NCBI GenBank assembly: GCA_945281075.1
Contig: CALYQE010000034.1
Coordinates: 1-16,360 of the forward strand
Direction: 5' to 3'
DNA length: 16,360 nucleotides
From: an uncultured Lactobacillus sp.
Lineage (GTDB): Bacteria > Bacillota > Bacilli > Lactobacillales > Lactobacillaceae
Both the position numbers and the translations under genes were made by a program. Below the pieces are notes generated by a model. That model was not told the origin of the DNA, did not search any database, and saw nothing but the letters and a program-made list of their open reading frames with translations. Shown piece after piece: positions 10,396-16,330 of this stretch; positions within the stretch are counted from its first letter, which is position 1; the number at the start of each line of letters is the position of its first letter.

Positions 10396-10998
10396 TTATT
10401 TATTTTTTACATGCAGATTGTTTCTAAAAAAGTAAAATAAGCCCCCCATCACAACGATTAGTGCTAGTGCAATCGGCAATGCAAGTCGTCTAGGATGGGA
10501 CAGCTGGCTGCGCTCCTCACTGGTCAAATCATATTTATCCAGTGAGTATTGATAGCGTTGGTCAATCGTTGTCGCACACGCCCGAAAGACGAAGCGCAAA
10601 CCGCGGTTAAATTCTTTTTTGCTGCTGCTGCGCAAGCGATCTGATTGCGAGCGTAAAATCGTCCCCCTCACATCAGCTGTGAAGGCGCCGTGCAAGTCTT
10701 TACTTGAATAAATTTGGACATTACGCTTTTTATTAGTTGAACCAACGATAATAAAAACGGTATGCTTATCCTTATTCAAATTTTTCGGGGTCAAGTGGTC
10801 AACACGCGCAACCGTCTTCACAATTATTTGCGGTTGTTCACTTGTTTGCAAATAACGGCCATTTTTTTCCTTAATCAGTTTACTGGTTTCTTTTTCCAGC
10901 AAATGTGCTTTATCGTGGACATAAGGATTGGTAAAACCAGTCATCGTCAAAAAAACGCCAACAAAAAAAGTTAATAAAATTAACTTAGTTTTCTGCAT
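10396..10998 (-). CDS. TPM-domain membrane protein (signal peptide + C-terminal anchor)
   Basis: About 200 aa from the chosen start. It opens with a clear Sec signal or N-terminal anchor (MQKTKLILLTFFVGVFLTMTG). The extracytoplasmic domain begins VHDKAHLLEKETSKLIKEKNGRY and contains HTVFIIVGSTNKKRNVQIYS and a RFVFRACATTIDQRY segment, resembling the TPM family (TLP18.3/Psb32/MOLO-1, COG1512). A short linker leads to a hydrophobic helix (about 172-192) with a basic tail RNNLHVKNK, so the C-terminus is probably cytoplasmic. The biochemical role of bacterial TPM proteins is uncertain. I prefer ATG 10998 because it begins the signal peptide; upstream in-frame starts (TTG 11085, ATG 11052) add a hydrophilic stretch and lack ribosome sites. 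The chosen start overlaps the deaminase gene by 14 nt, indicating translational coupling. Confidence 0.75.
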   Translation of the reverse strand: MQKTKLILLTFFVGVFLTMTGFTNPYVHDKAHLLEKETSKLIKEKNGRYLQTSEQPQIIVKTVARVDHLTPKNLNKDKHTVFIIVGSTNKKRNVQIYSSKDLHGAFTADVRGTILRSQSDRLRSSSKKEFNRGLRFVFRACATTIDQRYQYSLDKYDLTSEERSQLSHPRRLALPIALALIVVMGGLFYFFRNNLHVKNK

Positions 10999-11464
10999 CT
11001 TCCAGTTTGCGTGCCAACTGTTCCACGTATTCACGATCAAGTTTAATTTGTTCATAAGGAACCCCACAATCTTTAAAAAGTGCAATCGCTAGTGGACTGT
11101 CATGATAATCGAAGTAATAGTTGATTTTCTTAATCCCGGCCTGAACAAGCGCCTTAGCGCAATTATAGCAAGGAAAGTGCGTTACATAGATTTCGGTATT
11201 GTCCGTTGACACGCCATTACGAGCGCATTGGATCAACGAGTTCATTTCGGAGTGAATCGTCCGCACGCAATGACCGTCAACCAATTGGTGACCAACATCA
11301 TCGCAGTGAGGCTCTCCCGTGACCGAACCGTTATAACCGGTTCCGATTATGCGGTTGTCCTTTACTAAGACGCTGCCGACTAATGCACGGTCACAAGTTG
11401 AGCGCTGGGCAATGACGAGTGCCTGCATCATAAAGTACTGTTTCCAAGGAATCCGACTACGCAT
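10985..11464 (-). CDS. comEB: dCMP deaminase (ComEB family)
   Basis: Zinc-dependent deaminase converting dCMP to dUMP, feeding dTMP synthesis; 159 aa, cytoplasmic. The zinc/catalytic set is complete: His71 and Glu73 in TIHSEMNSL, Cys99 and Cys102 in HFPCYNCAK. An additional Cys/His cluster (HCDD, GHCVR) is typical of the ComE operon protein 2/dCMP deaminase group. The ATG lies six nt after the trpS stop, with its AAGAGG ribosome site formed by the last codons of trpS. It is cotranscribed between trpS and the TPM gene. It is not next to comEA/comEC here, so a competence role should not be assumed. Confidence 0.93.
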   Translation of the reverse strand: MRSRIPWKQYFMMQALVIAQRSTCDRALVGSVLVKDNRIIGTGYNGSVTGEPHCDDVGHQLVDGHCVRTIHSEMNSLIQCARNGVSTDNTEIYVTHFPCYNCAKALVQAGIKKINYYFDYHDSPLAIALFKDCGVPYEQIKLDREYVEQLARKLEDAEN

Positions 11465-11470
11465 TTTTGG

Positions 11471-12490
11471 TTACCTCTTAAAGTAATTTAGGCCAATCGC
11501 ATCACGCACTTCTTCTAGCGTTTGTTTGGCGACTTCATTGGCCTTTTTAGAACCTTCAATTAGCATTTCATAAACATCATCCTGCTTTTGTTCATACTCT
11601 TGGCGCCGCTGCCGAATTGGTTCCAGCTCATTTTCCAAAACGGTGTTTAAATAGCGCTTAATTTTAACGTCACCCAAGCCGCCTTTTTGGTAGTCTGCCT
11701 TTAATTGCGCCACCTTTTCCTTGTCCGGATCAAAAATATCAAGATACGTAAACACGGTGTTGCCTTCTACCTTGCCCGGATCTTCTACATGAATATGACC
11801 AGGATCAGTATACATTGACATGACCTTCTTTTGAACCGTTTCTGCATCATCAGACAGGTAAATTGCATTTCCTAACGATTTCGACATTTTAGCGTTGCCA
11901 TCAAGTCCTGGCAATCTGCCTTGACCTTTGCTGGGGAAATAGCCTTCTGGCTCGATTAACACGTTGCAATTATAAACCCGGTTAAACGTACGCACAATTT
12001 CCCGTGCTTGCTCAAGCATCGGTTCCTGATCATCCCCAACCGGAACAAGGGTCGCTTTAAAAGCAGTAATGTCAGCAGCCTGCGAAACTGGATAGTTTAA
12101 AAAACCCACCGGAATCGAATCGTTGAAGTTTTTTTGCTTGATCTCCGCCTTGACGGTCGGATTTCTTTCTAGTCGACTTACCGTGACTAAGTCCATATAA
12201 TAGGCAGTGAGTTCAAATAAAGCAGGTATTTGTGACTGGACAAAAATAGTTGAAATTTCAGGATTGATCCCAACAGCCAAATAGTCGAGCGCAACTTGGA
12301 TCAAACTATTGCGAATTTTTTCCGGATCACGGGCATTATCAGTTAATGCCTGTGTGTCGGCAATCATAATGTACGGGTGATATTCACCGGAATTTTGCAG
12401 CATTACCCGGTTTTTTAGCGAGCCAATGTAATGACCCACATGGAGCTTGCCGGTTGGACGGTCACCTGTAAGGATAACTTTTTTATTCAT
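11471..12490 (-). CDS. trpS: Tryptophanyl-tRNA synthetase
   Basis: Class I synthetase charging tRNA-Trp, 339 aa. The HIGH region reads TGDRPTGKLHVGHYIGSL (residues 8-25) and KMSKS is intact in DGNAKMSKSLGNAIYL. The central GDDQ of the active site (VPVGDDQEPMLEQ) is also present. The start is ATG with AAAGAAAGG about 9 nt upstream. It is the first gene of a trpS-comEB-TPM transcript. The 5' leader is too short for a T-box, so tRNA-sensing control is not seen here, unlike in many Firmicutes. It is divergent from the SRAP gene across a 93-bp gap. Confidence 0.97.
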   Translation of the reverse strand: MNKKVILTGDRPTGKLHVGHYIGSLKNRVMLQNSGEYHPYIMIADTQALTDNARDPEKIRNSLIQVALDYLAVGINPEISTIFVQSQIPALFELTAYYMDLVTVSRLERNPTVKAEIKQKNFNDSIPVGFLNYPVSQAADITAFKATLVPVGDDQEPMLEQAREIVRTFNRVYNCNVLIEPEGYFPSKGQGRLPGLDGNAKMSKSLGNAIYLSDDAETVQKKVMSMYTDPGHIHVEDPGKVEGNTVFTYLDIFDPDKEKVAQLKADYQKGGLGDVKIKRYLNTVLENELEPIRQRRQEYEQKQDDVYEMLIEGSKKANEVAKQTLEEVRDAIGLNYFKR

Positions 12491-12541
12491 TGTCTTTAGC
12501 CTTTCTTTAAAATGAAGCCTGCTTTATTGTGATTAACTATC

Positions 12542-12550
12542 ATTCTACCA
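12542..12550 (-). promoter_or_regulatory. Extended -10 promoter of trpS
   Basis: Minus-strand TGGTAGAAT, identical to the extended -10 of veg in this window, lies about 52 nt before the trpS ATG. No good -35 is seen, which an extended -10 can tolerate. A plus-strand TATCAT (12538-12543) overlaps it and could be the -10 of the divergent SRAP gene, but with no recognisable -35. Confidence 0.55.
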
Positions 12551-12583
12551 AAAATTAAGCAATGATTAAATACGGAGGATAAA

Positions 12584-13189
12584 ATGTGTAATCAGTTTCA
12601 GCTGCCCAGCTTAGCCGATATTAAAAAATACCTAGTAAATGATCTAAAACTCCCCCTTGAAGAACCGCATGGAAATTTACCAGAAGAATGTTCCGTTTTT
12701 CCTAAGGGAATTGCTCCAGTCCTGCTGTATAAAAATGAACACTTAGAGCTTGTGCCGAAAACCTGGGGCTATCCTAGCCCATTTAACCATCAAAAAGTGC
12801 TTTTTAATTCACGAATTGAGCGTTTCTTTGAAACGCGACATTCAATGTGGGATGAGTCATTTGCTAAATCTAGGTGCCTAATTGTTGCCAGTCAATTTTT
12901 TGAATCTGGGCGCAATAAATATACGACTGCGGCCGGCCACCAGTATCACGAACGTTTCAGTTTTCACGATCCTGATGCACCGCTCACTTTAATTGCCGGC
13001 ATCTATCAGCAGGATCATTTTTCGTTAGTTACAACCGCGCCGAATTCGGTGATGGCACCGGTTCATGACCGAATGCCACTAGTGATCAAGCCCAGTGAGC
13101 TGCGGCAGTGGTTGTTTCAAAGCTTTTCTTCGCTTGTCGATCGCAGCAAGACAAGTCTAGCTGCAGCTAAATTACCGAACAGAAAATAA
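12584..13189 (+). CDS. SRAP/HMCES-family abasic-site-crosslinking protein (YedK-like)
   Basis: SOS-response-associated peptidase family, 201 aa. Known members use an N-terminal Cys2 to form a thiazolidine crosslink with abasic sites in single-stranded DNA, protecting them from error-prone processing. The key residues are present: MCNQF (Cys2 exposed after Met removal), Asn75 in FNSRIERFFET, Glu107 in ASQFFESG, and His161 in PVHDRMPLVI. The start ATG has GGAGG seven nt upstream. It is slightly shorter than many homologues, with an abbreviated C-terminus but no missing motif. It is the only protein gene on the plus strand apart from the truncated hsp20, and is divergent from trpS. I see no LexA box upstream, so damage induction is not supported by sequence here. 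Confidence 0.9.
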   Translation: MCNQFQLPSLADIKKYLVNDLKLPLEEPHGNLPEECSVFPKGIAPVLLYKNEHLELVPKTWGYPSPFNHQKVLFNSRIERFFETRHSMWDESFAKSRCLIVASQFFESGRNKYTTAAGHQYHERFSFHDPDAPLTLIAGIYQQDHFSLVTTAPNSVMAPVHDRMPLVIKPSELRQWLFQSFSSLVDRSKTSLAAAKLPNRK

Positions 13190-13254
13190 GTAAATATGCT
13201 TTCCTCGTCCTATTCTGAGTTAGCCGCGCCACTTTTCATTCCCAAAATCAAAGC

Positions 13255-13283
13255 TTGGTTTTGAAGTTAAAACATGATAAACT
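13255..13283 (+). promoter_or_regulatory. Promoter of tRNA-Gly
   Basis: TTGGTT (13255-13260), 17-nt spacer, TAAACT (13278-13283) with an extended TGA before the -10. The start would be only about five nt before the tRNA. The rest of the gap 13190-13294 shows nothing else I recognise. Confidence 0.6.
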
Positions 13284-13294
13284 AGTTCAGTAAT

Positions 13295-13365
13295 GCGGGT
13301 ATAGTTTAATGGTAGAATGTTAGCTTCCCAAGCTGAAGATGCGGGTTCGATTCACGCTATCCGCT
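13295..13365 (+). tRNA. tRNA-Gly (anticodon CCC)
   Basis: A 71-nt tRNA. The acceptor stem GCGGGTA/TATCCGC pairs fully (one G-U), with discriminator T. The D arm is GTTT-AATGGTA-GAAT with the conserved GG. The anticodon stem TTAGC/GCTGA holds loop TTCCCAA, giving anticodon CCC (reads GGG). The T arm GCGGG-TTCGATT-CACGC has the standard loop but a G-A mismatch at the 52-62 position where a pair is expected. CCA is not encoded, which is common in Firmicutes. It is a single tRNA unit with its own promoter and terminator. The mismatch could slightly weaken the T arm. Confidence 0.93.
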
Positions 13366-13371
13366 TAACTT

Positions 13372-13406
13372 AAAAAGGCAATGACCTTAAAGTCATTGCC
13401 TTTTTT
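13372..13406. terminator. Bidirectional terminator between tRNA-Gly and the CPBP gene
   Basis: A perfect 9-bp stem GGCAATGAC/GTCATTGCC with a 6-nt loop is flanked by AAAAA on the left and TTTTTT on the right, so it can end transcripts in both directions. It lies exactly between the convergent tRNA and membrane-protein genes. Confidence 0.92.
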
Positions 13407-13418
13407 GCTTTCAAAAAT

Positions 13419-14081
13419 TTAGGTCATAATCAATAAAATGATGCCATTCAGCATTGCCAGGTAGACTGGCATCCATAAAGTTTGGGTATGGAGGTATGAC
13501 CATGCAAAAAATGAACCGAACAGTGCATTAATGATTAAGAGGGGTAAGGAACTTTGCCAATTTAGCAGGCTAAACAAGATACCAGAAGTAATGATTCCAA
13601 GAACTGCAGTTGTGACGGTGTTGCGGCGAAAAGCATAATTGAACAAAAAACCGGTTGTCAGAAATTCCTGCAGGATCGGCAGGACAACACCAATGGCTGC
13701 CATTAAGAACCAATAGCCGGAAACCGACTCGTGCCTCAAATAAGTCGTTTGAAAACCATATAATTTTAGTTTGCCATAAGACTGCATCCAGCAAACAACA
13801 ATCCGCAAAATCGTCACCACAACTGTCAGCCCAATTGTTAGACCATACTTACTGAGCCAAGAACCTGAAAAGCTCCGGTCAAAGTAACGCTGCTCGCGAT
13901 TAAAGCGATAAACAAAAAAGAGCAGAATTGCTAATGAAATCGTTGCAAATAAAATCAGATCCCAAATGTGGATTGATGAATTCATGGCAACCAGCTTAAC
14001 AACGCCAGCAACCATTAAATAACCAATAAAATAAATCACGTAGCGTATCAGGTTGCCTTCTCTTGATGCTGGTGTATTCAC
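13419..14081 (-). CDS. CPBP/Abi-family membrane protein with degenerate protease motifs
   Basis: A 220-aa polytopic membrane protein with about six hydrophobic segments (roughly 12-32, 38-58, 83-100, 123-148, 158-173, 180-196, 202-219). The C-terminal half has the layout of CPBP (CAAX protease and bacteriocin-processing) glutamic endopeptidases, but the catalytic motifs have decayed. EExxFRG is QEFLTTG at 138-144, FxxxH is FSLLN at 170-174 (His to Asn), and HxxxN keeps only the Asn212. Family members include Abi/PlnI-type bacteriocin immunity and maturation proteins; this one is probably not an active protease. The start is GTG 14081 with AGAGGT about 8 nt upstream. It is monocistronic, between two terminators. 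No bacteriocin gene is visible beside it. The CPBP assignment is moderately sure; function is unknown. Confidence 0.7.
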   Translation of the reverse strand: MNTPASREGNLIRYVIYFIGYLMVAGVVKLVAMNSSIHIWDLILFATISLAILLFFVYRFNREQRYFDRSFSGSWLSKYGLTIGLTVVVTILRIVVCWMQSYGKLKLYGFQTTYLRHESVSGYWFLMAAIGVVLPILQEFLTTGFLFNYAFRRNTVTTAVLGIITSGILFSLLNWQSSLPLLIINALFGSFFAWSYLHTQTLWMPVYLAMLNGIILLIMT

Positions 14082-14121
14082 TAAAATTACCTCTATCCTT
14101 TATCTGCCTTACAAGTTCCAT

Positions 14122-14127
14122 ATTATA
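14122..14127 (-). promoter_or_regulatory. -10 of the CPBP-type gene
   Basis: A perfect TATAAT on the minus strand lies about 40 nt before the GTG start. The 17-nt-spaced -35 (TTCATT) is weak. Confidence 0.5.
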
Positions 14128-14184
14128 GCAAAAAAAGCCAATTTAATGAAACGCTAGCCTAACTTTTACGACTTATCTTTGCGT

Positions 14185-14219
14185 AAAAAAGGGGTAGTTT
14201 GCGCGTTCCTCCTAAACTA
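14185..14219 (-). terminator. Possible weak terminator after the Y-family polymerase gene
   Basis: Minus-strand stem TAGTTT/AAACTA encloses a 13-nt loop, followed by CCCC and six T. The stem is short and separated from the T run, so this is tentative. It is the only terminator-like structure between the polymerase and CPBP genes. Confidence 0.35.
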
Positions 14220-14247
14220 GTTAGCAATTAACTTAAACACAGTTTTT

Positions 14248-15561
14248 TTATTCATACGCATTGCCACCATTGTGTCCGCCAACTAAACTGCTGCGCTGAA
14301 TCGCGGTTGCTCCTTCTAACAGGCTGGAAGCTTTAACCAAACTAGAAAAGCCATATTTTTGTCTAATTTCATCAATCGTTTGATCAACTTGATGCTTTTT
14401 GATTTGCGCACTAGGCGAAACTAAAAAAGTTAATTGCTGATACCGGTCGGGAATCAACTGACTGCAGGTAATACCCAAAGCACGCACGGCCTCACCGCGC
14501 CAGTTTTGCCGAAACAGTGCTAATATCTCCTGCACAATTGCATCATTCTCATTTGTTGGGCAAATTTTCCGCTGCACACTAAAACCACTGCGCTCGCCAT
14601 TTGGCTGATATTTCGAAAACCAGACAAATAAGCTAACACACTCCGCTTGCAGCCGGTGGGCCCGAATCCGTGCTGCCACCTGTTCGCCAATTTCACGCAA
14701 CACTATTTCAATTTCGCGCTGCACTGTATAATCCCTGGTCAAAATCTGGGAGTTGCCGTAATTTTTCATTTGCGGAAAATACTTTTGACTGATAATGCTG
14801 CGGTCAACCCCCCAACTCATCGCAAAAAGCTGTTCTCCAATTACGCCAAATTCTTTTTTTAAAATCGCAGGATCAGTATGAGCTAATTCATACATGTTAT
14901 TGATGTGGAAGCGATGCAAATGACGGGCTGTTCTGTGCCCAATGCCCCAGACTTCCTCCATGTCATTAATTTGCCAAATTGTATCAGGCACATCAATATA
15001 ATGCCAGTAAGCAATCATTGAGCGGCGATGCTTCGCGGAAATATCCATTGCCAATTTAGCAAGCAATGGATTTTCACCAATTCCACAAGTCGTGTACAGT
15101 CCCAGCTTCTTCTTGATTTCTAGCTGGATTTTACGCGCTACCAAATAAGGATCATCGCCAAACAAGTGCCATGATTTTGTCATATCAATCATGCTTTCAT
15201 CAATTGAATAAGCATGAATGTCCTCTTCCGCCGCATATTTACGAAAAATATCGAGCACCTGCATGCTGCGTTTAATATATAAATTCATGTGCGGATCAAC
15301 CAGCAGCAAATCAGGGGCATCCCTCTTATTGGGCAAATCGCGCACCCGCATTACGTTAGTTAAACCGTACTTTGCCTTTGCTAAAGGCGAAGCCGCCATG
15401 ATCAGTCCAGAACCATATTTCGAATCGGGTTGGTGTGACACCACGGCCAAGACTGCCTTCATCGGATTAAGGCCTAGTTCAAGCGCCTCACAGCTCGCAA
15501 AAAATGATTTATTATCAATCATAAACACAACCCGATGTGGTTCATATCGATAATCGTACAT
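14248..15561 (-). CDS. Y-family translesion DNA polymerase (UvrX/UmuC type)
   Basis: Error-prone polymerase that replicates past DNA lesions, 437 aa. The palm/finger region is at the N-terminus: VVFMIDNKSFFASCEAL with metal-binding Asp16, and the second catalytic pair in AYSIDESMID (Asp121-Glu122). The segment AASPLAKAKYGLTNVMRV matches the Gram-positive UvrX/YqjW branch better than DinB/PolIV. A helix-hairpin-helix region (about 205-235, VWGIGHRTARHLHRF) and a C-terminal little-finger domain (about 250-400) follow. It ends in a Gly/His/Asn-rich tail (SLVGGHNGGNAYE). The start ATG has AAGGAGTG upstream. Two LexA-type boxes in the promoter imply SOS induction. Homologues occur on plasmids and prophages as well as chromosomes, but nothing mobile is visible around it here. 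Confidence 0.92.
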   Translation of the reverse strand: MYDYRYEPHRVVFMIDNKSFFASCEALELGLNPMKAVLAVVSHQPDSKYGSGLIMAASPLAKAKYGLTNVMRVRDLPNKRDAPDLLLVDPHMNLYIKRSMQVLDIFRKYAAEEDIHAYSIDESMIDMTKSWHLFGDDPYLVARKIQLEIKKKLGLYTTCGIGENPLLAKLAMDISAKHRRSMIAYWHYIDVPDTIWQINDMEEVWGIGHRTARHLHRFHINNMYELAHTDPAILKKEFGVIGEQLFAMSWGVDRSIISQKYFPQMKNYGNSQILTRDYTVQREIEIVLREIGEQVAARIRAHRLQAECVSLFVWFSKYQPNGERSGFSVQRKICPTNENDAIVQEILALFRQNWRGEAVRALGITCSQLIPDRYQQLTFLVSPSAQIKKHQVDQTIDEIRQKYGFSSLVKASSLLEGATAIQRSSLVGGHNGGNAYE

Positions 15562-15579
15562 TTTCTCACTCCTTGATTA

Positions 15580-15593
15580 CAAACTCTTGTTCG
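15580..15593 (-). promoter_or_regulatory. Second LexA (SOS) box in the polymerase leader
   Basis: Minus-strand CGAACAAGAGTTTG keeps both half-sites (CGAAC and GTTTG) of the upstream box with four central bases changed. It lies just downstream of the likely transcription start, 32 bp centre to centre from the first box, about three helical turns. Confidence 0.6.
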
Positions 15594-15605
15594 GTTTTAA
15601 AACAA

Positions 15606-15634
15606 ATTATACAAACATATGTTCGAACAATCAA
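15606..15634 (-). promoter_or_regulatory. Promoter of the Y-family polymerase gene
   Basis: Minus-strand TTGATT (15634-15629), exactly 17 nt, TATAAT (15611-15606). The spacer is almost entirely filled by the LexA box, so repressor binding would exclude RNA polymerase. Confidence 0.85.
15612..15625 (-). promoter_or_regulatory. LexA (DinR-type) SOS box
   Basis: Minus-strand CGAACATATGTTTG matches the Gram-positive SOS consensus CGAACRNRYGTTYC at 13 of 14 positions. It lies in the promoter spacer between -35 and -10. Confidence 0.85.
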
Positions 15635-15655
15635 GTGGAAACTTGCGAAAAAAAT

Positions 15656-16117
15656 TTATTCGACTGCAATGATTGTGACGTGATAAGTACCGGCCGGAGC
15701 CGCAACACTAACTGTTGTCTGCGCTTCTTTTTTCATAATTGCCTGGCCAAGCGGCGAGTCAAAGGAAACCTTCCCAGCCGCAATGTCTGCTTCCATTCGC
15801 CCAACGACTTTGTACTTTTCCGTTTCGTCATCATCGTCAAATTTAAGTGTGACCGTTTTGCCCAGATCTACCTTGCCATCGTCAGTTTTTTCGATTACCT
15901 CCGCATACTTTAGCTGCTTTTCCAAATAACGAACTCGGCTTTGCAAATGTCCCAAATCTCTTTTGGCCTCTGTATATTCAGTATTTTCAGACAGATCACC
16001 TAACGCGCGTGCTTCCTGTAAAATCTTAATTCTGCGCGGGCGATCCTTTTTTAAGGCGGCAATTTCAGCCTGAATTTTTTGGTATCCTTCAGGCGTCATT
16101 TTCTGATAATAAACCAA
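15656..16117 (-). CDS. greA: GreA-family transcript cleavage factor
   Basis: Binds the secondary channel of RNA polymerase and rescues backtracked complexes by stimulating cleavage of the nascent RNA. The N-terminal coiled coil (about 8-75) has its tip ARALGDLSENTEY, with Asp41 and Glu44 in the numbering used here, the same positions as the catalytic acidic pair of E. coli GreA. The C-terminal FKBP-like domain follows (about 80-153, ending VTIIAVE). I place the start at TTG 16117, eight nt after AAAGGAG; the in-frame GTG at 16126 overlaps the ribosome site and an ATG at codon 7 would have no site. That gives 153 aa. It is monocistronic by appearance, upstream of the SOS-regulated polymerase. 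Lactobacilli often have a second greA elsewhere, so this may be a paralogue. Confidence 0.92.
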   Translation of the reverse strand: MVYYQKMTPEGYQKIQAEIAALKKDRPRRIKILQEARALGDLSENTEYTEAKRDLGHLQSRVRYLEKQLKYAEVIEKTDDGKVDLGKTVTLKFDDDDETEKYKVVGRMEADIAAGKVSFDSPLGQAIMKKEAQTTVSVAAPAGTYHVTIIAVE

Positions 16118-16148
16118 TGCTTTCACTCCTTTTATTTTTTCTCAAAAA

Positions 16149-16178
16149 ATTATCCACAGGCAATTATTACTGCCACAA
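16149..16178 (-). promoter_or_regulatory. Probable greA promoter
   Basis: Minus-strand TTGTGG (16178-16173), 18 nt, GATAAT (16154-16149). A start near 16142 would give a leader of about 25 nt to the TTG. The -10 overlaps a DnaA-box match. Confidence 0.5.
16150..16158 (+). promoter_or_regulatory. DnaA-box match TTATCCACA
   Basis: A perfect match to the DnaA box consensus TTATNCACA, located in the greA/hsp20 intergenic region and overlapping the greA -10. I see no second box nearby. A single 9-mer can arise by chance, so binding is only a possibility. Confidence 0.35.
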
Positions 16179-16197
16179 CGGTTTTCACAATTTGTTT

Positions 16198-16224
16198 TTA
16201 GCACTCGAAAATAATGAGTGCTAA
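16198..16224. promoter_or_regulatory. CIRCE element (HrcA operator)
   Basis: Perfect inverted repeat TTAGCACTC-N9-GAGTGCTAA, identical to the CIRCE consensus bound by the heat-shock repressor HrcA. It lies upstream of the probable hsp20 gene and between the divergent greA and hsp20 promoters. Confidence 0.97.
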
Positions 16225-16251
16225 ATACTTTAATTTTACAAAATAAGGTAC

Positions 16252-16257
16252 TATAAT
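16252..16257 (+). promoter_or_regulatory. -10 of the heat-shock gene
   Basis: A perfect TATAAT lies 28 nt beyond CIRCE and about 73 nt before the ATG at 16331. At 17-nt spacing the -35 reads TTTAAT, which is weak. The leader would be about 65-70 nt long. Confidence 0.6.
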
Positions 16258-16330
16258 AATAACTGTAATGAGGAAATGGAAAACACCCCAGTACAAAAAT
16301 TAACTAAAATTTGAAAGGAAGCTTTTTACT

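Noticed and set aside
10999..11085. Extended N-terminus of the TPM protein from TTG 11085 or ATG 11052
   Set aside because: No ribosome site, and the extension would put a hydrophilic, Trp/Asn-rich segment ahead of a clear signal peptide. It lies wholly within the deaminase gene.
15586..15598. PurBox-like sequence AAAACCGAACAAG in the polymerase leader
   Set aside because: It matches the PurR consensus at 12 of 13 positions, but the CGAAC belongs to a LexA-type inverted repeat (CGAAC-N4-GTTTG) matching the neighbouring SOS box. PurBoxes also normally come in inverted pairs near the -35.
15635..15650. CAAGT-TTCC-ACTTG hairpin between greA and the polymerase gene
   Set aside because: The stem is only five bp and no T run follows on either strand, so it is not a convincing terminator. 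It overlaps the polymerase -35.
16268..16303. Eleven-codon ORF in the hsp20 leader (MRKWKTPQYKN)
   Set aside because: No Shine-Dalgarno sequence precedes its ATG, and an ORF this short is expected by chance.
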